This document shows positions 26,586 to 33,195 of a stretch of 33,195 nucleotides of DNA, piece after piece. The notes below the pieces were generated by a model. The model was given only the letters and a program-made list of their open reading frames with translations, searched no databases and had not been told where the DNA came from. The first letter of the stretch is position 1. Every line of letters starts with the position of its first letter. Position numbers and translations under genes: made by a program. The DNA is from Clostridiales bacterium (GTDB lineage Bacteria > Bacillota > Clostridia > Oscillospirales > CAG-272), in NCBI GenBank assembly GCA_016288155.1, contig JAEEYP010000092.1, positions 1 to 33,195 of the forward strand, in the 5' to 3' direction.

Positions 26586-28284
26586 ATTCGCCGTAGGAGC
26601 GGTCGACGCGGAGCGTGTATTCGCGCCAGAGCTGCGCGGCGGCGCGCACCTCGTCCTCCGTCAGAGCAGCGCCGAAGGACATCGGGGAGATGCAGTAGAG
26701 GGACGGCACGCCGACGCCGGTCTGCGCAAGCAGCCAGCGCAGCGAATCGCGGTTCGTGTTGATGCCGGTGCCGTCCGTATCGATCAGCACCCCCGGCATC
26801 GCCGCCGCGCAGATCTTCGCCCGGCGGGCGAGATCCTCCCGGCAGTTCCGGTTGTTCGGATTGTAATCGTGGAGCCGCACCATGTCGCAGCACGCGGCGA
26901 AGTACGGATGGCAGGGCGAGCAGTTGACGAGCGCGTCCGGCTTCACCGCCTTGGCGGTCTCGTAGAAGAAGCGGTAGAAGTCGTACAGATATTCCACGCC
27001 GTATTTCCCGGAATAGGTGCAGAAGCCGCGCCCGACGGGGAAGGCGTTGACGTTGTCGATCTTGAAGCCGTCGCAGTTATAACAGCCTTCGTCGGCGGAG
27101 AGGACGCGGCGTATGATCTCCCGAAGGAGCGCAAGGTACGCGGGATGGGATACGTCCAGCCAGCGCTGCCCGTTCTCCGTTACGGCGAGCGCCTCCTCCG
27201 GGATCCCCTCCGGGTCGAACGCCTTGAACCACAAGAGTGTCCGGATCCCTTCCGCGTGCCGCGCGTCCGCGAAACGGCGCAGATCCGGCCATTTTTCCGG
27301 ATCCGCCGTGCAGGTGCCGTACTGAGACTGCCACTTGTCGTCGATGATGAGGCAGCGCGGATACAGCCCCGCCCGGTGCAGGCGGTCGAGGAAATCCGCG
27401 TATACCGTCTCCCGCGCGCCGTTCTGATCCCGCTCGGCGAAGCCGTTCTCGGAATGCTGCTGCGTCCAGCCGCACGCGATCGGTCCGTGCCAGAATTTCG
27501 GCGGGACGGTCCGCCGCGGCGGCTGCGCGCCGCCCTCGGAGAAATAATACTCCGCGTACTGCCGCACGGCGTCGTACTCGTCCTCAGCTCCGTATCCGAC
27601 GACGTGCGGCGCCGTCCACTCCCCGTCGACGGCGGTATGCCCGTCCATCGCCGCCGTCAGGGTAAAGCGGCTCGCCCACCATTCGTGCCGCGAGATCCTG
27701 TAATCGAAGGAACGGAAATTGTGCTCCCCGGGCGCGGCTGCCAGCCCGAGCGCGAGCTGCCGGGCGAGTCCTTCCGTGCGGAAGGCGTAGAGAAACGTCG
27801 GCGGCACCATGAGGATGGGATCCCGATGGAAATCCTCGGAGGTCTTGAAGGTATAGTCCTCCCCGCGCGCCCACGGCTGCGGCGGGCAGGGGAAGAAGCC
27901 GGACGAAAACTCGTATTCGCTGCCGAAGTACGGCGCGCCCGCGTCGCCGGAAAAGTATTCCACGCAGTCGACGCGTCCGCGTCCCTTCACGCGCACACGG
28001 TACACGAAGCGGAGCGGCGTCGCGTCGATCGTATAGAGCTTTTCCTCCCACAGGACGCTCCTTCCCTGCCAGACGAACCGCTTTCCCTCCTCCGTATCCA
28101 TGGCGCCGACGAAGCGCGGCGCCTCCGGCTCCGCGTCGCAGACGGTCTCCCCGCCGCCGTTCATCTGATGGACGGCGGAGCGGACGTCCAGTCCGGCGAC
28201 GGTCGTCCCGCCGAGGACGACGTCCGCCCTCGCTCCGTCGATGACGAGCGTATATCCGGGCGCGGTATACGTATAGGTGCGCAT
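26584..28284 (-). CDS. Clan GH-D/GH36-like TIM-barrel glycosidase
   Basis: A 566-residue protein with an N-terminal beta-sandwich (about 1-250, like the supersandwich of GH36) and a TIM barrel. The barrel shows CLIIDDKWQSQYG (311-323), RTLLWFKAFDPEG (348-360) and DGFKIDNVNAFP (405-416). D410 sits where GH31/GH36 retaining enzymes place their nucleophile, and RLHDYNPN further on may supply the acid/base region. This suggests an alpha-galactosidase-like or related retaining alpha-glycosidase; the exact family is uncertain. No signal peptide is present. The ATG at 28284 follows GAGGAGGGGAGG; the frame is open 32 codons further upstream but overlaps the esterase gene. It is the second gene of a two-gene operon, 16 nt behind the esterase. 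Confidence 0.75.
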   Translation of the reverse strand: MRTYTYTAPGYTLVIDGARADVVLGGTTVAGLDVRSAVHQMNGGGETVCDAEPEAPRFVGAMDTEEGKRFVWQGRSVLWEEKLYTIDATPLRFVYRVRVKGRGRVDCVEYFSGDAGAPYFGSEYEFSSGFFPCPPQPWARGEDYTFKTSEDFHRDPILMVPPTFLYAFRTEGLARQLALGLAAAPGEHNFRSFDYRISRHEWWASRFTLTAAMDGHTAVDGEWTAPHVVGYGAEDEYDAVRQYAEYYFSEGGAQPPRRTVPPKFWHGPIACGWTQQHSENGFAERDQNGARETVYADFLDRLHRAGLYPRCLIIDDKWQSQYGTCTADPEKWPDLRRFADARHAEGIRTLLWFKAFDPEGIPEEALAVTENGQRWLDVSHPAYLALLREIIRRVLSADEGCYNCDGFKIDNVNAFPVGRGFCTYSGKYGVEYLYDFYRFFYETAKAVKPDALVNCSPCHPYFAACCDMVRLHDYNPNNRNCREDLARRAKICAAAMPGVLIDTDGTGINTNRDSLRWLLAQTGVGVPSLYCISPMSFGAALTEDEVRAAAQLWREYTLRVDRSYGE

Positions 28285-28300
28285 AGCCTCCCCTCCTCTT

Positions 28301-28999
28301 TCAGCGCGCCGCCCGGCCGACGACGGCCTGATAGGCGGCGAAATAACGCGAGCCGAATTCCCGCAGCGAGACGGAATCAAAGTGGAGATTGTCCGGCTTT
28401 CCCGTCAGCCCCGCCGCCGACGCGATCCCGAAATCCGCATGCGCGTCCGCCACGCGGCGCAGCTCCTCGTTGACGATCCGGTAATACGGCGTGCCGCCGC
28501 ATTTTTTCAGATAATCGCCCAATTCTCCGACGATGACCGGCGCGTCCGTGCCGATGTCGCGCCGCATCTGCCCGATCATCTTCTCAAAGCGTTCGCCGTA
28601 GCTGCGCGCGTTCTCTTCCGTATCGCTGTCGCTTTCCCCCTGATGCCACAGGATCCCGGCGAGCTCGCCGGAACGCATCCCGAGCCGCGCAAGGAACACG
28701 GCGTGGTCGTACAGGATCTCTCCGGGCTGCCACCGCGCCAGCGTCGTTCCGCCGTCCGCGCAGGGGATCAGTCCGACCGCTTCGTCGTAGGTCTCGGCGC
28801 AGTCCCGCGCGAAGGACGCCGCAAGGCACACGCCGTAGGTGTCGTTGTGGTTCTGGCGGTCGCAGTTGATCGGCTCCGCCATGGGGCGGAACAGACCGTT
28901 GCGCATCATCCGGCACCGGTGATCCGAAATGTCCGGCACCTCGCCGAATTCGCCGCGTCCCGCCATGTTCGACTGGCCGATCATCAAAAAGAGTTTCAT
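28301..28999 (-). CDS. SASA-domain carbohydrate esterase (sialate O-acetylesterase-like)
   Basis: A 232-residue esterase with the SASA/CE6 signatures: IGQSNMAGRG at 7-16 (nucleophile S10), GGTTLARW (83-90), LWHQGESD at 117-124 and a terminal D203-x-x-H206 (DNLH) pair completing the triad. Such enzymes remove acetyl groups from sialic acids or plant polysaccharides; the neighbours favour plant or mucin oligosaccharides. No signal peptide is present. The ATG at 28999 has GGGAGGAGAGGA before it. A far longer open frame continues upstream across the divergent bioY gene, but it is a shadow. It is the first gene of the operon with the clan-D-like glycosidase. Confidence 0.88.
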   Translation of the reverse strand: MKLFLMIGQSNMAGRGEFGEVPDISDHRCRMMRNGLFRPMAEPINCDRQNHNDTYGVCLAASFARDCAETYDEAVGLIPCADGGTTLARWQPGEILYDHAVFLARLGMRSGELAGILWHQGESDSDTEENARSYGERFEKMIGQMRRDIGTDAPVIVGELGDYLKKCGGTPYYRIVNEELRRVADAHADFGIASAAGLTGKPDNLHFDSVSLREFGSRYFAAYQAVVGRAAR

Positions 29000-29034
29000 T
29001 TCGTCCTCTCCTCCCATTCGCTGCGTGTCAGTAT

Positions 29035-29063
29035 ATTGTAGCATATCCCGCGCCGAAAAGCAA
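29035..29063 (-). promoter_or_regulatory. Promoter of the esterase-glycosidase operon
   Basis: On the minus strand, -35 TTGCTT (29058-29063) and -10 TACAAT (29035-29040) are 17 bp apart. Confidence 0.72.
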
Positions 29064-29072
29064 CCGCCCGCC

Positions 29073-29101
29073 TTGACAAACGCGGCGCCGTCTGCTATAA
29101 T
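29073..29101 (+). promoter_or_regulatory. Promoter of bioY
   Basis: The perfect consensus boxes TTGACA (29073-29078) and TATAAT (29096-29101) are 17 bp apart. The divergent -35 boxes are only 9 bp apart. I see no obvious BirA-type operator. Confidence 0.88.
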
Positions 29102-29137
29102 ATGCCGCGTCCGATCTTCTTCCGCGGGAGGTGCTCC

Positions 29138-29698
29138 ATGTTCTCCGCCGTTCGTTCCCGGACTCGTTCCCGGATCCGCCTGTGCGCGCTGTGCGGCACC
29201 TTTGCCGCGCTGCTCGCCGTCTGCGCGTGGATCTCCGTGCCGACGTCGCCTCCGTTCACGCTCCAGACCTTCGCCGTGTTCGCCGCGGCGCTTCTGCTCG
29301 GACGGCGCGCGGGGACGGCGTCCGTCCTCGCGTATCTCGTCCTCGGCGCGCTCGGCGCGCCCGTTTTCTCCGGCTTCGGCGGCGGGATCGGCGTCCTCGT
29401 CGGTCCGACGGGCGGATATCTGATCGGCTTTCTCTTCGCCGCGTGGATCGCCGGCGCGCTCGCAGAGGGGGATGCGCCGCTCGGACGGCGGATCCTCGGC
29501 TGCGCGCTCGGCCTCGCCGCGTGCTACGCCTTCGGGACGGCGTGGTTCGTCGCCGTATCCCTGCGCGCGGGACGGGAGATGAGCGTGGGGAGCGCGCTCG
29601 GGCTCTGCGTTGCGCCGTTCCTCATCCCGGACGCGGCGAAGATCGCGCTCGCGCTGCTCCTCCCGCGCCGCATCCTGCAAAGACTGTATAAAGAATAA
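29138..29698 (+). CDS. bioY: BioY biotin transporter, substrate-binding component
   Basis: BioY is the membrane S-component that captures biotin, working alone or with an ECF energising module. The 186-residue protein shows about six hydrophobic segments and the family-typical stretch LGALGAPVFSGFGGGIGVLVGPTGGYLIGF, where the GPTGGYLIGF block is diagnostic. A loop DAPLGRRILG and a C-terminal Arg/Lys tail follow the positive-inside rule. I choose the ATG at 29138 because GGGAGGT lies just upstream; an ATG at 29102 would start immediately after the -10 box, which is not plausible. No biotin synthesis or ECF module genes are adjacent, so this gene probably supports biotin scavenging with a shared module. 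Confidence 0.92.
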   Translation: MFSAVRSRTRSRIRLCALCGTFAALLAVCAWISVPTSPPFTLQTFAVFAAALLLGRRAGTASVLAYLVLGALGAPVFSGFGGGIGVLVGPTGGYLIGFLFAAWIAGALAEGDAPLGRRILGCALGLAACYAFGTAWFVAVSLRAGREMSVGSALGLCVAPFLIPDAAKIALALLLPRRILQRLYKE

Positions 29699-29701
29699 AC
29701 G

Positions 29702-29736
29702 GACCGCCGCTGTCCGAGGACAGCGGCGGTCGTTTT
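29702..29736. terminator. Bidirectional terminator between bioY and the carboxypeptidase gene
   Basis: A perfect 13-bp stem pairs 29702-29714 with 29719-29731 around a 4-nt loop, with TTTT on the plus strand and GTTTATT on the minus strand. Confidence 0.88.
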
Positions 29737-29754
29737 ATGAGCAGGCGCGGATCC

Positions 29755-31254
29755 TCACCGACCGAGCTGCGCGAGGTATTCCTCAAGACACAGCCCCGCT
29801 TCGTGGATGGCGTAGGCGTGATACCGCCCGACATAGCGGTAGTGCCATGGCTCGAAGGAGATGCCGGTGACGCTCTCCTTGTTCTCGGGGAAGCGGAGGA
29901 TGAAGCCGAACTTCCACGCGTTCTCCGAAAGCCACCGATACGCCTCCGTCTGCGCGAAGCGCTGGTCGGCGGAGGGAAGATTGTGCATGTCGCAGCAGAG
30001 ACCGGTCTGGTGCTCGCTCGTGCCGGGACGGGCGGAGTACGTCGCCGTGATCGCCTGCGCCTGGGCAAGCGTCAGCGACGGATTCGCCGCCATCTCGTTC
30101 TGTGTGTACATATTGAACAGCGTCGTCTGGTATTCATAGGAGCGGTACGCGCTCGTCACGGACACGTCCGTGATGCCGCACACGCGCATCTCGATATACA
30201 TAGCCTCCAGCGCTTTCTCGGCGGTCAGGCGCATCTTCTGCGTGTTGCGGCCGTCTTTTCGCGTGTCCGCCACGTCCGTCAGGTCCGTCGGCAGGTACGA
30301 GGCGTCGATCGTGGAGGAATTGTTCACGAGGATCAGATACCCGTCGCGGTCGGCGGGATCCATGTACTGCTCGTAGGCGGAGAGATCCGCCGTGAAGGTC
30401 GGCGTCGGCACGGAAGGCTCCTCGGGCGGAGAGGGCGGATCCGGCTCCGCGGGCGGGTCGGTGACCGGCGTCGGAGGATCCGTCTGACCGGTCTCGCCGC
30501 CCAGCCCGGAATAGTCGCCCTCCGGGATCGGAGAGAGCGCGTCCGCGCGCTGGAGCAAAAACAGCGTATCCGCGTCCGTCCGTTCGACGGTGACGGTGTT
30601 CCCCTTCTGCGTCAGCGTCACGCCGCACATGTAGCGCGTGACGAACGCCGCCGGGATGAGGCAGGAATCCTCTCCGAACAGCGCGGGCACGGCGAGGCGG
30701 ACGGCCTGCCCGTTCACTTCGGCGACGTCGCTGCCGTCCCGGAAGACGACGTCCTCGTCGCGGCCGGTCCCGGCGCTGTCCGTCGTCCCGCCGGAGGCGT
30801 CCGGGCGGACGACGAAGCGCATCTCTTCTCCGTCGCCGACGTTCGTCATCCGCAGCGCGGCGGCGAGGCGGGCGAAATCGAGGCAGAGCACGCCGCCCCG
30901 GTACGCCGACGCCTCCTCAAGCGTGCCGCCGTCCGTGCCGCAGAAGGAATAGCGAACGGAGACCGGTTCCTGAGGCGCGGAGGTGTGCTGGAAATGGATC
31001 CAGAAGGCGACGGCGGCGACGGCGGCGAGCACGAGAAAGATGAGCACGCCGACGAGCAGCCGCCCGAGGAAGACGCGCCCCGCGCGGCGGCGGTTTTCGC
31101 GGCGGCGCTCTTTTTCCCTCGCGCGCTGCCGGGCCGCTTCCGCTTTCTGTTCCTGCGCGCGCGCGTAGGCCGCGCGGCGGCGGGCGTAGTCGGCGGAATT
31201 GTTGACGCGCCGGGCGCCGTCGGAAGATTCGGGGGGACGGGTATTACGGTTCAT
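29755..31254 (-). CDS. Membrane-anchored D,D-carboxypeptidase, VanY family
   Basis: Predicted zinc carboxypeptidase that trims D-Ala from cell-wall stem peptides outside the cell. The 499-residue protein has a highly charged Arg/Lys/Glu/Ala N-terminus (about 1-60, possible coiled coil, cytoplasmic) and one membrane helix (about 61-86). A strand-rich extracellular domain with resemblance to copper-amine-oxidase N-terminal folds follows (about 95-235), then a Pro/Glu/Thr linker (about 245-285). The C-terminal VanY domain contains SAYRSYEYQ, SEHQTGLCCD (ligands H415 and D422) and EPWHYRYVG (E468 and H471), so the zinc site is complete. The gene is 21 nt behind mnmM and ends at a shared terminator. 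A resistance role is not implied, as no other van genes are present. Confidence 0.9.
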   Translation of the reverse strand: MNRNTRPPESSDGARRVNNSADYARRRAAYARAQEQKAEAARQRAREKERRRENRRRAGRVFLGRLLVGVLIFLVLAAVAAVAFWIHFQHTSAPQEPVSVRYSFCGTDGGTLEEASAYRGGVLCLDFARLAAALRMTNVGDGEEMRFVVRPDASGGTTDSAGTGRDEDVVFRDGSDVAEVNGQAVRLAVPALFGEDSCLIPAAFVTRYMCGVTLTQKGNTVTVERTDADTLFLLQRADALSPIPEGDYSGLGGETGQTDPPTPVTDPPAEPDPPSPPEEPSVPTPTFTADLSAYEQYMDPADRDGYLILVNNSSTIDASYLPTDLTDVADTRKDGRNTQKMRLTAEKALEAMYIEMRVCGITDVSVTSAYRSYEYQTTLFNMYTQNEMAANPSLTLAQAQAITATYSARPGTSEHQTGLCCDMHNLPSADQRFAQTEAYRWLSENAWKFGFILRFPENKESVTGISFEPWHYRYVGRYHAYAIHEAGLCLEEYLAQLGR

Positions 31255-31275
31255 ATTTTCCTCACGGCGAAGGCG

Positions 31276-31833
31276 TTACGCCTTCGTTTCACAGATCATA
31301 AAGTACGGGGACGCGGGCGAATTGAGCATCCTGAACTGCGCGACGGTCATCTTGTAGCGGGAGAGCGTAGAGAAATACGCCTCCAGCTCCCGCCCCTCCT
31401 CGGCGCCTTCGGCGTGACCGGGATAGACGGCGACGAGCAGGATCGCGTCGCGGCCGAGCATCGCCACGGCGTTTTCCACGGCGGGCAGCGTCGTCTTCCG
31501 CATCGTCGTCAGTTCCTTGTGCCCGCTGCCCGGCATGTAGCCGAGGTTGAACATCCCGGCGCGGATCGGACCGCGCACGAACTCCGGCGCACGGTCGTGG
31601 GAGACGCAGAGCAGGCGGTAGTTGGGCGGGCAGCCCTCCTCCCGCAGCGTCTCTTCCGTGCGGCAGAGCGCCAGCGGCTGGATATCGAAGGCGGTGACGG
31701 AACCGGTCGGCCCGACGGTACGGGAGAGGAAGGCGGTGTCGTGGCCGTTCCCCATCGTGAAATCGACGGCGGCGTCGCCGGGGCGCAGGTGCGCCAGAAT
31801 GAAATGCTTCTGCAGAGCGAGAAGATCGACCAT
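31276..31833 (-). CDS. mnmM: tRNA wobble-uridine methyltransferase MnmM (YtqB family)
   Basis: Rossmann-fold SAM-dependent methyltransferase of 185 residues. The SAM motif [14 protein letters not shown] lies at 23-36, and the family-typical segments [32 protein letters not shown] and [10 protein letters not shown] follow. In the YtqB/MnmM family these motifs mark the enzyme that methylates aminomethyl-2-thiouridine at tRNA position 34 in Gram-positive bacteria lacking MnmC. The ATG at 31833 is chosen because AAAGGGGA precedes it; the longer frame to 32001 crosses the promoter. It is the first gene of an operon with the VanY-like gene; the pairing has no obvious functional logic. Confidence 0.88.
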   Translation of the reverse strand: MVDLLALQKHFILAHLRPGDAAVDFTMGNGHDTAFLSRTVGPTGSVTAFDIQPLALCRTEETLREEGCPPNYRLLCVSHDRAPEFVRGPIRAGMFNLGYMPGSGHKELTTMRKTTLPAVENAVAMLGRDAILLVAVYPGHAEGAEEGRELEAYFSTLSRYKMTVAQFRMLNSPASPYFMICETKA

Positions 31834-31873
31834 GTCCGTCCCCTTTCCGCGGTACCGTGTCCGCCATACTAAC

Positions 31874-31902
31874 ATTGTACAGCGCGCGGCGAGAAATGTC
31901 AA
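31874..31902 (-). promoter_or_regulatory. Promoter of the mnmM-vanY-like operon
   Basis: On the minus strand, -35 TTGACA (31897-31902) and -10 TACAAT (31874-31879) are 17 bp apart. Confidence 0.82.
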
Positions 31903-32041
31903 GCATAAACCGCGCGAAACCGCGCGGCGGGCATACGTCCGCGTTTTTTTCGCACAACGGGCAAAAACGAAAGAAAAACGGAGAAAACCGCAGAAAAGCA
32001 TGCTCCAGATGAAAAAAGTGAAAAATAATTCCGAAAAACCC

Positions 32042-32070
32042 TTGACAGGCGCTGTGCGGTATGCTATACT
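32042..32070 (+). promoter_or_regulatory. Promoter of rplM-rpsI
   Basis: The -35 TTGACA (32042-32047) and -10 TATACT (32065-32070) are 17 bp apart, 40 bases before the start codon. The stretch from 31903 to 32041 between the divergent promoters holds no gene. Confidence 0.85.
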
Positions 32071-32110
32071 ATCCCTCGCCGAAAAAATCTATCCGTTACG
32101 GAGGAAAGAT

Positions 32111-32542
32111 ATGTCCACATTCATGGCAAAAAAGGAGACCGTCGAGCGTAACTGGTACGTTCTGGACGCAGCGGGCAAGCCGCTCGGAAAGACCGCCGTT
32201 ACCGCGGCCACCATTCTTCGCGGCAAGCACCGTCCGGAGTTCACGCCGCACGTCGACTGCGGTGAGTTCGTCATCATCATCAACGCGGACAAGGCGGTCC
32301 TTACCGGCAACAAGCTCGAAAAGAAGTTCCATTATCATCATTCCGGCTACATCGGCGGGCTGAAGAAGATCCAGTACAGCAAGCTGATGGCAACGAAGCC
32401 GGAGCTGGCGATGGAATACGCCGTCAAGGGGATGCTCCCGCACAACTCCATCGGCGACAAGGCGTTCACCCGCCTGAAGGTCTACGCCGGCTCGGAGCAC
32501 AAGCAGCAGGCGCAGAAGCCCACCCCGTATGAAGTGAAGTAA
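32111..32542 (+). CDS. rplM: 50S ribosomal protein L13
   Basis: L13 is an early-assembling protein of the large ribosomal subunit. The 143-residue sequence is full length and shows the family landmarks [14 protein letters not shown] near the start, [38 protein letters not shown] and [23 protein letters not shown]. The ATG at 32111 follows GGAGGAAAG. rpsI follows after 18 nt, the standard L13-S9 operon. The frame is open far upstream but that part crosses the promoter. Confidence 0.98.
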   Translation: MSTFMAKKETVERNWYVLDAAGKPLGKTAVTAATILRGKHRPEFTPHVDCGEFVIIINADKAVLTGNKLEKKFHYHHSGYIGGLKKIQYSKLMATKPELAMEYAVKGMLPHNSIGDKAFTRLKVYAGSEHKQQAQKPTPYEVK

Positions 32543-32560
32543 GGAAGGGAGTAAAAAGGT

Positions 32561-32962
32561 ATGTATACGAGTGCGAAACCCTATTTCTACGGTACGGGCA
32601 GAAGAAAGAGCTCCGTCGCCCGCGTCCGCGTATATCCCGGCTCCGGTTCCATCACCATCAACGGCAAGGACATCGACCAGTATTTCGGTCTGGAAACGCT
32701 GAAGCTCATCATCAACCAGCCGTTTGAAGTCACCGGCACGATGGGCAAGTTCGACATCGTCGCCAACGTGGCGGGCGGCGGTCTGTCCGGTCAGGCGGGC
32801 GCGATCCGTCACGGCGTCGCCCGTGCGCTTCTTTTGGCGGACGAGACCTTCCGTTCTCCGCTCAAGAAGGCCGGCTTCCTTATGCGCGACCCGAGAATGA
32901 AGGAACGCAAGAAGTACGGCCTCAAGGCTGCACGTCGTGCTCCGCAGTTCAGCAAGCGCTGA
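32561..32962 (+). CDS. rpsI: 30S ribosomal protein S9
   Basis: S9 is a small-subunit protein whose C-terminal tail reaches the P-site tRNA. The 133-residue protein carries the signature [14 protein letters not shown], the loop [19 protein letters not shown] and the invariant basic end APQFSKR. It is complete. GGAAGGGAG lies before the ATG. It is the second gene of the rplM operon and is followed by a terminator. The 3' end of rpsI is a known insertion target for mobile elements in some Firmicutes. Confidence 0.98.
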   Translation: MYTSAKPYFYGTGRRKSSVARVRVYPGSGSITINGKDIDQYFGLETLKLIINQPFEVTGTMGKFDIVANVAGGGLSGQAGAIRHGVARALLLADETFRSPLKKAGFLMRDPRMKERKKYGLKAARRAPQFSKR

Positions 32963-32980
32963 TCTCGAGTCGAAATCATC

Positions 32981-33017
32981 AAAAAACCCTGGAATCTCAA
33001 CGGTTTCAGGGTTTTTT
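32981..33017 (+). terminator. Terminator of rplM-rpsI
   Basis: AAAAAACCCTG (32981-32991) pairs with CAGGGTTTTTT (33007-33017), ending in a T-run. This is a strong intrinsic terminator that could also work in reverse. Confidence 0.88.
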
Positions 33018-33070
33018 CATGCCCGGAAATCTTTGATGGTTTTTCATGGCGTTCCATGGTTTTCGACCGA

Positions 33071-33136
33071 TTTTTTATAGTTAACGAGGGGCTAACCGCC
33101 GTTTTTCGGGCCTTTATAGTTAACAAATGGGCTAAA
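33071..33136. repeat. Direct repeat TTTATAGTTAAC...GGGCTAA after rpsI
   Basis: TTTATAGTTAAC at 33074-33085 recurs at 33113-33124. Each copy is followed within a few bases by GGGCTAA. The two copies are 39 bp apart in an AT-richer stretch without a gene. They could be recombinase or regulator binding sites, or part of an attachment site; the sequence ends too soon to tell. Confidence 0.6.
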
Positions 33137-33195
33137 TGAGGGAGAGCAAAAAGTGCGTTTTCAGTGGATTGAAGGGCGGCATGTCTCCTCCCCGA

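Noticed and set aside
26869-28473. Plus-strand open frame opposite the clan-D-like glycosidase
   Set aside because: No motif, Arg-rich, antisense to a gene with clear barrel motifs and a good ribosome site.
29000-29137. BirA operator or biotin-related control site before bioY
   Set aside because: No convincing dyad of the BirA type was seen near the promoter.
29755-31254. VanY-like gene considered as part of a vancomycin resistance cluster
   Set aside because: No ligase, dehydrogenase, dipeptidase or two-component genes nearby; the neighbours are mnmM and ribosomal genes.
29737-31872. 711-codon plus-strand open frame
   Set aside because: Antisense to the VanY-like and mnmM genes, composition typical of a high-GC shadow.

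Overview
The window looks like chromosomal DNA from a high-GC, Gram-positive, gut-type anaerobe, most likely an uncultured Clostridia (Oscillospirales- or Christensenellales-like). This rests on Gly-Gly-Cys lipoprotein signals, a MobP3-type relaxase, a BioY transporter, a VanY-type carboxypeptidase, an MnmM/YtqB-type tRNA methyltransferase and an rplM-rpsI pair. Strong sigma-A-like promoters with 17-bp spacers and strong Shine-Dalgarno sites occur throughout. No taxonomic search was possible, so this is inference.

Region 1 (1 to about 4070) is the right-hand part of an integrative mobilizable element. It holds a RepA-like AAA ATPase with iteron-like repeats at its 3' end, a probable oriT, a mobilization accessory protein whose stop overlaps the relaxase start, a MobP3-family relaxase, and a small unknown protein followed by a terminator. 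It ends beside a minus-strand tRNA-Glu(CUC) gene whose 3' end faces the element, a typical insertion target. No integrase is in the window, so the element continues leftward or is a remnant.

Region 2 (about 4278 to 29000) is a carbohydrate-degradation island of compact operons in alternating orientation, separated by shared two-way terminators and divergent promoters. In order: a GH2 beta-galactosidase (+); a minus-strand operon of a GH78 alpha-L-rhamnosidase, a second GH78-like six-hairpin enzyme and a barnase-like ribonuclease lipoprotein; a PduL-type phosphotransacylase (+); a tandem pair of Cys-rich lipoproteins (-); a five-gene plus-strand operon (beta-helix GH141-like protein, two tandem acetyl-xylan-esterase-like hydrolases, two tandem TIM-barrel proteins of no family I recognise); an SGNH hydrolase (-); an orphan sugar-binding lipoprotein (+); and a minus-strand operon of a clan-D-like glycosidase and a SASA-type carbohydrate esterase. 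Nearly all the enzymes lack signal peptides, which suggests that imported oligosaccharides, plausibly pectic rhamnogalacturonan fragments, are trimmed in the cytoplasm. No permease or regulator gene lies in the island.

Region 3 (29058 to the end) is core housekeeping: bioY (+), a minus-strand mnmM-vanY-like operon, and rplM-rpsI (+) with a terminator. After rpsI there is a short AT-richer stretch with a direct repeat.

The most notable features are the two tandem unclassified TIM-barrel proteins, the barnase-like lipoprotein with no visible barstar, three separate tandem gene duplications in one island, and the repeat and oriT structure of the mobilizable element.
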